Positions 26,517 to 35,328 are shown, numbered from the stretch's first letter. The stretch: DNA of 64,000 nt from CAVVDT01 sp963747005 (GCA_963747005.1 CAVVDT010000012.1:1-64000); one strand, 5' to 3'. Notes: generated by a model not told the origin, from the sequence alone. Translations and numbers: made by a program.

Positions 26517-28307
26517 ATGGCGGACGACGGGACCTCTTCCGACTTCGATTATGCCGGCGTGCTGCGGCGGGTCAGCCACCGCTCGGCCCGCATCATGCTG
26601 GCGGCGCGCATGATCCTTTCCGCCTTCGATGAGTTCTACGCCAATTCCCGCGCCGTTCCGGCCATGGCCAAGGCCGCCTTCGAGGCCCGCGACGTGGCCC
26701 GCTCGGTCGCCTTGTCGCGGCGCCGGCTGGCCTACTACGCCGAGGCCATCGCAGAACTGGCCGGACTGTTGCGCCAGGCGCTGCCGGGCCTGCGCGGCGA
26801 TCCGGCCCTGTGGTCGCAGATCGAAGAGACTTACATGTCCCTTGTAGCCGGGCGCTACGAGGACGACCTTGCCACCGCCTTCCTCCATTCCACCCGCCGG
26901 GTGATGTTCGCCGACGAATGGACGCCGGTCGCCTATTCCTATGGCCGCGCCGCCCACGGCGCCGGGCCGGTGCGCGAGATCCTCATCGACCATCCCCTCG
27001 GGCGCCGCCGCCTTGCTTCACTCATCGCCGATATTCTCAAAGGCGCCCATTTCCGCGCACCGTTCCGCGATCTTGCCGGCGATGCCGCAGCGGCGGCGGC
27101 CCGCATCGCTGCAACGCTCGCCGCTGCCGATGAGCGCCTTCACCGCATCGAGACGGTCGACGGGCTGTTCTTCAGGAACCGCGGTGCCTATGTCGTCGGC
27201 CGCCTGCACATGACCGAAGGCCCGTCGCGGCCGCTGGCGCTGGCGCTGGAGAACAGCCGTCGCGGCATCGTCATCGACGCGGTGCTGAGCAGCGAGACCG
27301 ATCTCCACAACATCTTTTCCTCCACCCTGGCCAATTTCCACGTCACGGTGCCGCGCTATCACGAGCTATGCGCCTTCCTGCACGAGATCATGCCGGGGCG
27401 CCCGCTCGGCCTGCATTATTCCACCATCGGCTACAACCATCTGGGCAAGGTGGCCGTCATGGCCGAGCTGGCCCGCGAGATCGCCCAGCTTGACCGCCCG
27501 TTCGAGACGGCGGCGGGATTTCGCGGCTCGGTCGCCGTCGGCTTTTCCGCCCCCGGTTCGGCCTATGTGCTGAAGGTCATCCGCGATACCCCGACGGAGG
27601 CTTACAAATGGGGCGATTTTCCCGGCATCGAGGCGGTACTGGCCAAATACCGCCGGGTGCATGAAATCAACCGCACCGGCTCCATGCTCGACAACATGAT
27701 CTTCGCCCGCATCGACCTGGAGGCCCGGTGGTTCGCCCCCGAGCTCATGGCCGAGCTTCTGGCGGCGGCCGGCGAGACCGTTTCGCTGGACGGCGGCAAG
27801 GTCAATTTCCGCCACTTGATCGTGCAACCCAAGATGACGCCGCTGCCGCTCTATCTGGAGAGCGCCGGCCTGGAGGATCAGCTTGCGGCCATCGACAATC
27901 TCGGCCATTGCATCAAGAACAACGCCTCGGCCGGCATCTTCAACCGCGATCTCGATGCCCGCAATTACGGCGTCTCGCGCTATGGCAAGGTCTATCTGTT
28001 CGATTATGACGCCATTGAACCGCTGGGCGACGTCAAGGTGTTCACCAACACGGACCGCATCGAGGGCGAAGAGGACATTCCCGACTGGTTCTTCGAAAAA
28101 GGCACCGTCTTCCTGCCGGAAGAGCTGGAGCCCGGCCTGATGATCGAGGACCGGGCACTGCGGGCGCATTTCCGCCACCGCCACGGCGATCTTCTGACCA
28201 CCGGCTACTGGACGGGCATGCAGCGCGCCCTGGCGCGCGGCTGGGTGCCGAGGCTGGAAGTCTATCCCGACGCCGCCCGGCTCGCCCGGCCTGCCCACCG
28301 GGCATGA
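26517..28307 (+). CDS. aceK: Isocitrate dehydrogenase kinase/phosphatase
   Basis: A 596-residue bifunctional enzyme that phosphorylates and reactivates isocitrate dehydrogenase, steering carbon between the TCA cycle and the glyoxylate bypass. Family hallmarks are SSTLANFHVTVPRYHELCAFLHE, RPLGLHYSTIGYNHLGKVAVM, and the kinase-site region GIFNRDLDARNYGVSRYGKV ending LFDYDAI, where the DYD motif supplies catalytic Asp. The regulatory N-terminal half is present. The start at 26517 (MADDGTSSD) is preferred over one 15 codons upstream. In enterobacteria aceK follows aceBA; here no glyoxylate-shunt gene adjoins it. Confidence 0.93.
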   Translation: MADDGTSSDFDYAGVLRRVSHRSARIMLAARMILSAFDEFYANSRAVPAMAKAAFEARDVARSVALSRRRLAYYAEAIAELAGLLRQALPGLRGDPALWSQIEETYMSLVAGRYEDDLATAFLHSTRRVMFADEWTPVAYSYGRAAHGAGPVREILIDHPLGRRRLASLIADILKGAHFRAPFRDLAGDAAAAAARIAATLAAADERLHRIETVDGLFFRNRGAYVVGRLHMTEGPSRPLALALENSRRGIVIDAVLSSETDLHNIFSSTLANFHVTVPRYHELCAFLHEIMPGRPLGLHYSTIGYNHLGKVAVMAELAREIAQLDRPFETAAGFRGSVAVGFSAPGSAYVLKVIRDTPTEAYKWGDFPGIEAVLAKYRRVHEINRTGSMLDNMIFARIDLEARWFAPELMAELLAAAGETVSLDGGKVNFRHLIVQPKMTPLPLYLESAGLEDQLAAIDNLGHCIKNNASAGIFNRDLDARNYGVSRYGKVYLFDYDAIEPLGDVKVFTNTDRIEGEEDIPDWFFEKGTVFLPEELEPGLMIEDRALRAHFRHRHGDLLTTGYWTGMQRALARGWVPRLEVYPDAARLARPAHRA

Positions 28308-28398
28308 CATGACCGAAAATTAATGCAATCGCCCGACGGATGACATGTCCCTGGTGCGTCTTAGGCGCATCGACAGTTAAATTCCCAAGGAGCATCTC

Positions 28399-29025
28399 AT
28401 GCAAAACCGATCCAAGGTCCTCATCGCCGCCGCCGTTGCCGTCACCCTCGGCGCCGCCGGTCTGGCCGCCACCGCCAATGCCGACAGCACCAGCAACTGG
28501 CGTGGCTGGCACATGGGCAACATGATGGGCATGCGCGGCGACATGATGGGCCGGTGCAGGGGCGATCGTGACCACGGCATGAGGAACATGCGCGATCGCA
28601 TCCGCAACTTCGCCGACCGCTACGATACCGCCAAGGACGGCAAGATCACCCAGGCCGAGATCGACGCCAACCGCGCCGAATGGTTCAAGAAATACGACAC
28701 CAACAACGATGGCAAGCTGTCCATCGACGAATACCAGAACCTGTGGCTGGCCGAGCATCACCGCGAGATGGTGCGTGCCTTCCAGCACATGGACATCGAC
28801 GGCACCGGCGCCATCACGCTTGATGCCTATCAGCGTCCCTACGCCCACATCGTCGAGATGCTCGACCAGAACAACGACCATGTCCTGTCGCGCGACGATC
28901 TGACGGCATGGCGCCAGCATCACCGCGACCGCTGGGGCACGATGCGGGGCAAGGACCAGTCCCGCATGCCGATGCTGCAGCACAGCGACGACTCCAGCGG
29001 CAAGACCAGCCAACCGCAGCAGTAA
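28399..29025 (+). CDS. Exported EF-hand calcium-binding protein
   Basis: A 208-residue periplasmic protein with a signal peptide (VLIAAAVAVTLGAAGLAATANA) and a Met/Arg-rich linker. Four EF-hand loops are visible: DTAKDGKITQAE, DTNNDGKLSIDE, DIDGTGAITLDA and DQNNDHVLSRDD. The first two are canonical 12-residue loops ending in Glu. The third ends in Ala and the fourth has His at the usual Gly position and ends in Asp, so they should bind Ca2+ weakly or not at all. An AAGGAG site precedes the ATG, and a strong terminator follows at 29074. It is a single-gene unit. Confidence 0.85.
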   Translation: MQNRSKVLIAAAVAVTLGAAGLAATANADSTSNWRGWHMGNMMGMRGDMMGRCRGDRDHGMRNMRDRIRNFADRYDTAKDGKITQAEIDANRAEWFKKYDTNNDGKLSIDEYQNLWLAEHHREMVRAFQHMDIDGTGAITLDAYQRPYAHIVEMLDQNNDHVLSRDDLTAWRQHHRDRWGTMRGKDQSRMPMLQHSDDSSGKTSQPQQ

Positions 29026-29073
29026 ACCCCAAACCCCGCTTTCCGGCTCCCCCCTCTCTCCGGAAAGCCTCCC

Positions 29074-29117
29074 GCAGCCCCTGCCGCACCCCCGAGCGGC
29101 AGGGGCTGCACCTTTTC
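29074..29117 (+). terminator. Strong intrinsic terminator
   Basis: A 13-base perfect stem (29074-29086 with 29097-29109, GCAGCCCCTGCCG) and a 10-base loop, followed by ACCTTTTC. It ends the EF-hand gene transcript and insulates the metal ATPase gene. Confidence 0.85.
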
Positions 29118-29206
29118 GGGGGCGCTCGGGCATCCACTCGTGCAGATCAGTCGTGTGGCGCGCCACGCGACTTGCGCTATACCGACATCCTTGAGGTGAC
29201 GAATCG

Positions 29207-31501
29207 ATGTCGGCCGGCCATGAACGACTGCTGCGGCGCGCACTCATCGTGATCGCGCTTATGGGCCTTGCCGCCGGGCTTGCCGCCTGGGTGGCCGGGT
29301 GGGGTGATTTTGCGCCCTGGCTGTGGGCGGCGGGCACCGTGCCGGTGGTGGCGGGTCTCGTCTTTTCCATGGTTCGCGACATCCTTGCCGGGCGCCTGGG
29401 GGTGGACGCGGTCGCCTTCTGCTCGATGACTGCGGCGCTGGTGCTGGGCCAGGAGCTGGCAGCGGCGGTGGTGGCGGTGATGTACGCCGGGGGCAATGCG
29501 CTTGAGGACTTCGCCGTCGCGCGTGCCGAGCGCAATCTCAAGTCCCTCATCGACCGCGCCCCGCGCATCGCCCATCGCCTCAAGGGCGAAGTCGTCGACG
29601 ATGTTGCGGTGGAGGACGTGGCCATCGGCGATCATGTGCTGGTGCGGGCCGGCGAGGTGATCCCGGTGGACGGGGTGATCGCCGGCAAGGCGGCGCTCAT
29701 CGACGAGGCGGCGCTGACCGGCGAGCCCATGCCGGTTGCCCGCCGCCTGGGCGAACTGGCGCGCTCGGGCACCATCAATGCGGGCGAGACCTTCGAGCTC
29801 ACCGCCTCGACCACCGCGGGGGAAAGCACCTATGCCGGCATCGTCCGCCTCGTCACCGCCGCCCAGACGGCGCGGGCCCCCTTCATTCGCCTCGCCGACC
29901 GCTACGGCCTCATCCTGTTGCCCGTCGCCCTCATCGTTGCCGGCGCCGCCTGGCTCCTTTCCGGCGATCCCATCCGCGGCCTCGCCGTCCTGGTGGTGGC
30001 GACCCCCTGCCCGCTCATTCTCGCCGCCCCCGTCGCCTTCATAGCCGGGGTGTCGCAGGCCGCCGGCAAGGGCATCCTGATCAAGGGCGGCGGGCCGCTG
30101 GAAGCGCTGGCGCGGGCGGCAACCGTGATGTTCGACAAGACCGGCACCCTCACTGTCGGCGGCGCCCGCCTGATCGCCATCGAGATCGCTCCCGGCGAGA
30201 CGCCGGACGAGGTTTTACGCCTCGCCGCCTCGCTGGAGCTTGCCTCCCACAACGTCGTTGCCGCCGCCATCGTCGAGGCGGCCGGGGCGCGCGGCCTTGC
30301 CCTCACTGTCCCGACCGGGATGCGCGAGACCATGGGGTCGGGCATCGAGGGGAACGTGGAGGGCCGTTCGCTGCGCATCGGCTCGCTGGCGCTGGTGCAC
30401 GGATCGAAAAAGCCCGAGGACTGGGCGGTGCGCGCCCTGCGCCGTGCTGCCTGGCGCTCGGCGCTGGCGGTGTTCGTGGCCATCGACGGCCGCACGGTCG
30501 GGGCGCTGCTGCTCGGCGATGAACTGCGGCGCGAGACGCCGCGCGCCGTGCAAGCCTTGCGCACCGCCGGCATCGCCCGCATCGTCATGGTGACCGGCGA
30601 CCGCGCCGATGCCGCCGAAACCATTGCCGCTGCCCTCGATCTCGATCAGGTGCTGGCCAATCGCGTGCCCAGCGACAAGGTCGACGCGGTCACCACCGAG
30701 ACACGTCTCGCTCCCACCATCATGGTCGGCGACGGCATCAACGATGCCCCGGCGCTGGCCGCCGCCACGGTGGGCATCGCCATGGGCGCGCGCGGTGCCA
30801 GCGCCTCGTCGGAAGCCGCCGACGTGGTGATCCTGGTGGACCGCCTTGACCGGGTGTCGGATGCCGTCGCCATCGCCCGGCGGACGCGGCGCATCGCGCT
30901 TGAAAGCATCCTTGCCGGCATGGCGCTGTCGGGCATCGCCATGGGCTTTGCCGCCTTCGGCTGGCTGGCGCCGGTGGCGGGCGCCCTGTTGCAGGAGGTG
31001 ATCGACGTGGCGGTCATCGCCAATGCCCTGCGCGCCCTCACTCCCGCCTACCGGCCGGGCCGGGCCCTGATGCCGGCCGAGGCAGCGCTTCTCCTGCGCC
31101 AGGACCACGAGGCGCTGGAACCCCGCCTCGACCGCCTGCGCGAGATCGCCGATGCCCTCGACGATGCGGCGCCCGGCGATGCTGTCCACCTCATCACGGA
31201 GGCCGATGCCATCGTCACCCGCGACCTTCTCGTCCACGAACGCGACGACGAAGCGGCCGTCTATCCCCGCCTCTCGAAATTCCTCGGCGAGGGCCACGGC
31301 CTCGGCGCCATGAGCCGCGCCCACCGCGAGATCATGCACCTTGCCCGCCTGCTGTCGCGTCTCTCAGAAAACCTCGCACCCGAAGACGCCGACCGCTACC
31401 TCATCCGCGATGCCCAGCGTGCCATCGAGTCCATCGAGGCGCTGGTGCGCATCCACAATGCCCAGGAAGAAGACATCTACGAACAGGCCGCCGCCGGCTG
31501 A
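29207..31501 (+). CDS. P1B-5-type metal ATPase with C-terminal hemerythrin domain (Nia-like)
   Basis: A 764-residue heavy-metal P-type ATPase. Visible motifs are TGEP (171-174, actuator domain), TPCPL (266-270, in the metal-binding transmembrane helix), DKTGT (Asp310, phosphorylated), and GDGINDA (508-514). It lacks an N-terminal metal-binding domain. After the last helices a hemerythrin/HHE domain occupies about 630-760, with His634, His678, His707, His750 and nearby Glu as di-iron ligands. TPC plus hemerythrin defines subgroup P1B-5, whose member Nia in Sinorhizobium exports Ni and Fe. The HP dipeptide of the nucleotide site is HN here (residues 349-350). GAGGTGA precedes the ATG. ubiT follows 60 bases after the stop. 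Confidence 0.85.
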   Translation: MSAGHERLLRRALIVIALMGLAAGLAAWVAGWGDFAPWLWAAGTVPVVAGLVFSMVRDILAGRLGVDAVAFCSMTAALVLGQELAAAVVAVMYAGGNALEDFAVARAERNLKSLIDRAPRIAHRLKGEVVDDVAVEDVAIGDHVLVRAGEVIPVDGVIAGKAALIDEAALTGEPMPVARRLGELARSGTINAGETFELTASTTAGESTYAGIVRLVTAAQTARAPFIRLADRYGLILLPVALIVAGAAWLLSGDPIRGLAVLVVATPCPLILAAPVAFIAGVSQAAGKGILIKGGGPLEALARAATVMFDKTGTLTVGGARLIAIEIAPGETPDEVLRLAASLELASHNVVAAAIVEAAGARGLALTVPTGMRETMGSGIEGNVEGRSLRIGSLALVHGSKKPEDWAVRALRRAAWRSALAVFVAIDGRTVGALLLGDELRRETPRAVQALRTAGIARIVMVTGDRADAAETIAAALDLDQVLANRVPSDKVDAVTTETRLAPTIMVGDGINDAPALAAATVGIAMGARGASASSEAADVVILVDRLDRVSDAVAIARRTRRIALESILAGMALSGIAMGFAAFGWLAPVAGALLQEVIDVAVIANALRALTPAYRPGRALMPAEAALLLRQDHEALEPRLDRLREIADALDDAAPGDAVHLITEADAIVTRDLLVHERDDEAAVYPRLSKFLGEGHGLGAMSRAHREIMHLARLLSRLSENLAPEDADRYLIRDAQRAIESIEALVRIHNAQEEDIYEQAAAG

Positions 31502-31512
31502 TCTCTCCCGCC

Positions 31513-31530
31513 ATTTGATCGAAGTCAAAT
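31513..31530 (+). promoter_or_regulatory. FNR/FixK-like binding site upstream of ubiT
   Basis: ATTTGATCGAAGTCAAAT is an inverted repeat with one mismatch and contains TTGAT-N4-GTCAA, the FixK/FNR class consensus. It lies about 32 bases before the ubiT ATG, near the expected -40 region of an activated promoter. FNR-type control of ubiUV is known in E. coli; here it is inferred from the site alone. Confidence 0.65.
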
Positions 31531-31561
31531 ACTGTCGTCGCCGCGGTACCTATAAGTGCCT

Positions 31562-32101
31562 ATGAAGACAGGCCTTTCTCTTGAACAGGAACAATTCGCA
31601 ACTGGCCGGCGGCGGCGTTATGCGGCTTTTCCTCCCTTGCCATTGTTTGTGCTGCAACCGCTGCTGCGCCGGGTCGTTGAAGATGTGGCACGGCGCGAAC
31701 CCGATCTCTTCGCTCGCCTCGGTGACAGTGCCGGCAAGCGCTTCCTCATCGATCCGGTAAACCTGCCCTTCGTGCTGCTGCTGGAGCCCGCCGCCCCTCG
31801 CCTCGCCGCCCACCCGCGCCATGCCGTGCCGGCCCACGATGCGGTCATTGCCGGGCGCTTCCTCAATCTTTTCGACATGATCGACGGCAGCCTCGACGGC
31901 GATGCCCTGTTCTTCAGCCGCGACCTCGCGGTCAGTGGCGACACCGAGGCGGTGGTCGCCCTGCGCAACGCCCTCGACGACATCGATGGCAACATCTTCG
32001 ATAGCGGCGCGGTCGCCTTCGGGCCGCTGGCGCCGGCGGTCAATTTTGGCCTCGGCCTGATGCGCGCCCTGTCACGGAGGGCCCGCCATGGCAACCGGTG
32101 A
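31562..32101 (+). CDS. ubiT: UbiT, SCP2-domain accessory factor for O2-independent ubiquinone synthesis
   Basis: A 179-residue SCP2-type lipid-binding protein. The N-terminal PPLPLFVLQPLLRRVVEDVA leads into the sterol-carrier-like fold, with PVNLPFVLLLEPAAPRL and GRFLNLFDMIDGSLDGDALFFSRDLA. UbiT binds the hydrophobic ubiquinone intermediates and is needed with UbiU and UbiV for hydroxylation without O2. The operon order ubiT-ubiU-ubiV and the 14-base overlap with ubiU support the name. The ATG at 31562 is used; no strong Shine-Dalgarno sequence is visible. Confidence 0.88.
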   Translation: MKTGLSLEQEQFATGRRRRYAAFPPLPLFVLQPLLRRVVEDVARREPDLFARLGDSAGKRFLIDPVNLPFVLLLEPAAPRLAAHPRHAVPAHDAVIAGRFLNLFDMIDGSLDGDALFFSRDLAVSGDTEAVVALRNALDDIDGNIFDSGAVAFGPLAPAVNFGLGLMRALSRRARHGNR

Positions 32102-33101
32102 ATTCACCCGCCCCGAACTGGTCTGCCCGGCGGGAACGCCGGCCGGCCTGCGCACCGCAGTCGATGCCGGGGCCGATGCCGTCTATTGCGGCTTTCGCAA
32201 CGCCACCAACGCCCGTAACTTCCCCGGCCTCAATTTCACGCCAGAGGAATTGCAGGGCGCCGTCGCCTATGCCCACCAGCGCGGCGCCAAGGTGCTGCTG
32301 GCCGTCAACACCTTTCCCCCCGCCGGCCAGACGGCTTTGTGGAAAGAGGCCATCGACACCGGTGTGGCGCTCGGCGTCGATGCCATCATCGTTGCCGACA
32401 TGGGGGTGGCGGACTATGCCGCGCGCAACCATCCCGGTCAGCGCCTGCATCTGTCGGTCCAGGCCGGCGCCTCCTCGCCCGAGGCGATCTCTTTCCATGT
32501 CCGCGAATTCGGCATCGCCCGGGTGGTGCTGCCGCGCATCCTCACCGTCGCCGAGATCAAGGCGGTGCACGATCAGATCGATTGCGAGATCGAGGCCTTC
32601 GTGTTCGGAAATATCGGCATGATGGCCGAAGGCCGCTGTGCGCTTTCCAACTATGCCACCGGTCTGTCGACCAATATGGACGGGGTGTGCTCGCCGGCCG
32701 GCGATGTCCATTACGAGGAAGACGACAAGGGCAATCTTTCGACCCGCCTTGGCCCCTATGTCATCGACTGCTTTTCGTGCGGCGAAAATGCCGGCTATCC
32801 CACCATCTGCAAGGGCCGCTACCGGGTCAAGGGCCGAGCCGATCCCTATTATGCCTTCGAGGAGCCGGTGAGCCTTAATCTTTCCGCCCTGCTGCCCGAT
32901 CTCATGCGGGCCGGCGTCACGGCCCTGAAGATCGAGGGCCGGCAGCGCAGCCGCGCCTATGTGAGGGCGGTGGTTTCGGCCTTCCGCGCCGCCGTCGACG
33001 ATGTGCTGGCCGGGCGCGATCCGGCGCTGGCCGACCTTCTGGCCCTGACCGAAGGCCACAAGCAGACGCAAGGAGCGTTCCGGAGCAAGACATGGCGATG
33101 A
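32088..33101 (+). CDS. ubiU: UbiU, U32-family O2-independent ubiquinone hydroxylase subunit
   Basis: A 337-residue peptidase-U32-fold protein. Signature segments are ELVCPAGTPAGLRTAVDAGA, GADAVYCGF, and the cluster region EGRCALSNYATG...GVCSPAG...GENAGYPTICKGRY. In E. coli UbiU four Cys (169, 176, 193, 232) hold a 4Fe-4S cluster. Here the counterparts of three are Cys184, Cys201 and Cys241, while the position of the first (seven residues before Cys184) is Gly177. Two extra Cys (228 and 231, in IDCFSCGENAG) might substitute. With UbiV it hydroxylates ubiquinone precursors using prephenate rather than O2. Its stop overlaps the ubiV start. Confidence 0.9.
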   Translation: MATGEFTRPELVCPAGTPAGLRTAVDAGADAVYCGFRNATNARNFPGLNFTPEELQGAVAYAHQRGAKVLLAVNTFPPAGQTALWKEAIDTGVALGVDAIIVADMGVADYAARNHPGQRLHLSVQAGASSPEAISFHVREFGIARVVLPRILTVAEIKAVHDQIDCEIEAFVFGNIGMMAEGRCALSNYATGLSTNMDGVCSPAGDVHYEEDDKGNLSTRLGPYVIDCFSCGENAGYPTICKGRYRVKGRADPYYAFEEPVSLNLSALLPDLMRAGVTALKIEGRQRSRAYVRAVVSAFRAAVDDVLAGRDPALADLLALTEGHKQTQGAFRSKTWR

Positions 33102-34042
33102 GCGAAAATGGGATGATGACCCGAGATGGCGCAATGAGTGCCGACTCCGAACTCACCCTCGGCCCGGCGCTGTTCAACTGGAAGCCCGAGGCGTGGCGCG
33201 ATTTCTATTTCCGCATCGCCGACGAGGCCCCGGTCGGCACCGTCTATGTGGGCGAGGTGGTGTGCTCCAAACGCGCCGTATTCTTCGAGCCGCTCTACCA
33301 GACGGTGGCCGAGCGCCTGCGATCAGCGGGAAAAGCCGTCGTCTTTTCAACGCTATCCGAGGTCATGTTGAAACTCGATCGCAAGACGGTGGAAGCCGTC
33401 ACCGGCCTGCCCGAGACGTTCATCGAGGCCAACGACAGTGCCGCCCTGTGGCACCTCAGCGGCCGTCCGCATCACGTCGGCCCCTTCGTCAACGTCTACA
33501 ACGAGTTGACCCTCGCGGTCCTCGCCCGCCGGGGTGCCGTCAATTTCTGCCTGCCAGGCGAATTGCCGCTCACCGCGCTCGCCGCCATGGGCAGCGCCGC
33601 CAGGAGCCTCGACGTCAGCCTCGAAACCCAGGTCTTCGGCCGCCAGCCGCTGGCGCTCTCGGCGCGCTGCTACCATGCCCGTGCCCATGACCGCACCAGG
33701 GACAGTTGCCTGTTCGTGTGCGAGGAGGACCCCGACGGCCTGGCGCTGCAAACCCTCAGCGGCCAGCGGTTCCTCGCCATCAACGGCATCCAGACCCTGT
33801 CGCACGACTATCTCGCCCTCGTTACCGAACTGCCGCAACTGGCAGCGTTGGGCGTGAGGCGCTTTCGTCTGTCGCCGCAGACCTGCGACATGGTGGCGGT
33901 GGCACGAACCTATCGCAACCTCATCGACAGGGCGATCACCGCGCCCGAAGCGCTCGACCAACTCTCCGGTCTCGGCATCGCCGCGCCCTTCGCCAACGGC
34001 TTTTCCCATCGCCAGCCCGGTCATCTGTGGGTCGAGGGCTGA
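33092..34042 (+). CDS. ubiV: UbiV, U32-family O2-independent ubiquinone hydroxylase subunit
   Basis: A 316-residue U32-fold partner of UbiU. The four cluster cysteines of the family are present: GEVVCSKR, then ARCYHARAHDRTRDSCLFVC with the C-x12-C-x3-C spacing. Other conserved parts are GPALFNWKPEAWRDFYFRIA and GIQTLSHDYLAL. UbiU and UbiV form a heterodimer. The first ATG (33092) overlaps the ubiU stop; several further in-frame ATGs within 12 codons make the exact start uncertain. It completes the ubiTUV operon behind the FNR-like site. Confidence 0.9.
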   Translation: MAMSENGMMTRDGAMSADSELTLGPALFNWKPEAWRDFYFRIADEAPVGTVYVGEVVCSKRAVFFEPLYQTVAERLRSAGKAVVFSTLSEVMLKLDRKTVEAVTGLPETFIEANDSAALWHLSGRPHHVGPFVNVYNELTLAVLARRGAVNFCLPGELPLTALAAMGSAARSLDVSLETQVFGRQPLALSARCYHARAHDRTRDSCLFVCEEDPDGLALQTLSGQRFLAINGIQTLSHDYLALVTELPQLAALGVRRFRLSPQTCDMVAVARTYRNLIDRAITAPEALDQLSGLGIAAPFANGFSHRQPGHLWVEG

Positions 34043-34112
34043 GCATCCGCTCCGGTCCTTTCCGCCTTGCCGGAAAAGCGCTAGCTTGACGTTTCCTAGT
34101 TTCGGAAAGCCC

Positions 34113-34667
34113 ATGAGCCAGGTTCGACTCACTCAACGCTTGGCCGATGCCTCGGACGTCGACGCCTTGCGGGCCGTGATGGATGCATCGATTGCCGAAC
34201 TGCTGAAGCCTTTTCTCGATGCGGCGCAGATCGCCGCCAGTCACGCCATCATGGGCCTCGATACGCAATTGATCGAAGACGGCACCTATTTCGTGGTCGA
34301 GGATGGCGGCAAAATCGCCGGCTGCGGCGGCTGGAGCCGTCGCGCGACACTTTACGGCAGCGATCATGCGACGGGCCGCGATGCCGCGTTACTCGACCCG
34401 GCGCACGATGCCGCGAGGGTGCGCGCCATGTACACCCACCCGCGCTTTGCCCGCCGCGGCGTCGGCCGCCTCATCCTCGACCTGTGCGAGGCCGCCGCCC
34501 GGCTGGAAGGCTTTTCGCGCGCCGAACTGATGGCGACCATGGCGGGCGAGCAGCTCTACCGGTCCTGCGGCTATCATTCGATCGAGCGCACGAGCCATGT
34601 CGACGGTGCCATCGAGGTGCCGCTGGTCCGCATGGGAAAGTCCCTTCATCAAACGGCAGGAGCATGA
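34113..34667 (+). CDS. GNAT-family N-acetyltransferase
   Basis: A 184-residue GNAT protein. The acetyl-CoA binding core is RAMYTHPRFARRGVGRLILD with the R-x-x-G-x-G/A loop (RRGVGR), preceded by YFVVEDGGKIAGCGGWSRR (strands 2-4) and followed by YRSCGYHSIERTSHVDG. The architecture is that of small-molecule or protein N-acetyltransferases; the substrate is unknown. The ATG at 34113 follows a GGAAAG site; an in-frame TTG nine codons earlier is the alternative. The lipoprotein gene starts 6 bases after its stop. Confidence 0.82.
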   Translation: MSQVRLTQRLADASDVDALRAVMDASIAELLKPFLDAAQIAASHAIMGLDTQLIEDGTYFVVEDGGKIAGCGGWSRRATLYGSDHATGRDAALLDPAHDAARVRAMYTHPRFARRGVGRLILDLCEAAARLEGFSRAELMATMAGEQLYRSCGYHSIERTSHVDGAIEVPLVRMGKSLHQTAGA

Positions 34668-34673
34668 GCGAAG

Positions 34674-35234
34674 ATGACCCATGAAACTGGTGCGAGGCGC
34701 GCGCGGCGCGGCCTGATGGCGCTGGCCCTTCTTGCCGGCACGCTGCTGCTCAGCGGCTGCTACGAGACCGAGGCCGACCTCATAGCCGTCGGCGACCAGG
34801 CGAAGATCGTCGGCCACCACGCCTGCACGTTGCAGATCGGCGACAAGTCGGACTTCGATCTGAACATCACCGACAATGGCGACGGCAGCTATCATTTCGG
34901 CGCCCCCGACGTCACCGGCATGGTGAAGTTGAAGAAACTTGCCGCCGACCGCTATCTCATGCAACTGGGCGACGATCAGAAGGTCGGCACCTGGTATTAT
35001 GCCTTCGCCGAGCCGGCAGTCGGTGGCGGCTTCAACGCCTTCACGCCCAAGCGCGACGATGCCGAACTGTCGGCCGCCGCCACGCAGAAGTACGGGATTC
35101 GCTTCCTCGACGCGCTGGACCACAACGACCCGAAAGGCTCCACCATCAAGGGCAGCGCGGATAACCTGATGCAGTTCCTGAGCGATCCCGCCATGCAACC
35201 GCTCGAGCCCTGGTTCACCTGCAAGGGCGCCTGA
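34674..35234 (+). CDS. Predicted lipoprotein, unknown function
   Basis: A 186-residue protein with a lipoprotein signal (LMALALLAGTLLLSGCYETE; lipobox LLSGC with the acylated Cys at about residue 29). Asp does not follow the Cys at +2, so outer-membrane sorting by Lol is expected. The mature domain has DFDLNITDNGDGSYHF and a C-terminal LEPWFTCKGA; its remaining two cysteines could pair. I recognise no family. It follows the GNAT gene and converges on recQ across a REP-like element. Confidence 0.7.
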   Translation: MTHETGARRARRGLMALALLAGTLLLSGCYETEADLIAVGDQAKIVGHHACTLQIGDKSDFDLNITDNGDGSYHFGAPDVTGMVKLKKLAADRYLMQLGDDQKVGTWYYAFAEPAVGGGFNAFTPKRDDAELSAAATQKYGIRFLDALDHNDPKGSTIKGSADNLMQFLSDPAMQPLEPWFTCKGA

Positions 35235-35278
35235 TCAGGGTCATCCGGCGGCGCGATCCCCTCAACCCGCCGGATAGT

Positions 35279-35328
35279 CGTCATTCCGCCCCCAAGCGTC
35301 ACCCCGGGGCTTGACCCCGCCACGACGG
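35279..35328. repeat. REP-like intergenic element
   Basis: CGTCATTCCG followed by CGTCACCCCGGGGCTTGACC and a closing CGACGG. It lies between the convergent lipoprotein gene and recQ and belongs to the family seen at 25856 and 44197. The CCCCGGGGCTTGACCCCG part can fold as a hairpin. Confidence 0.55.
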
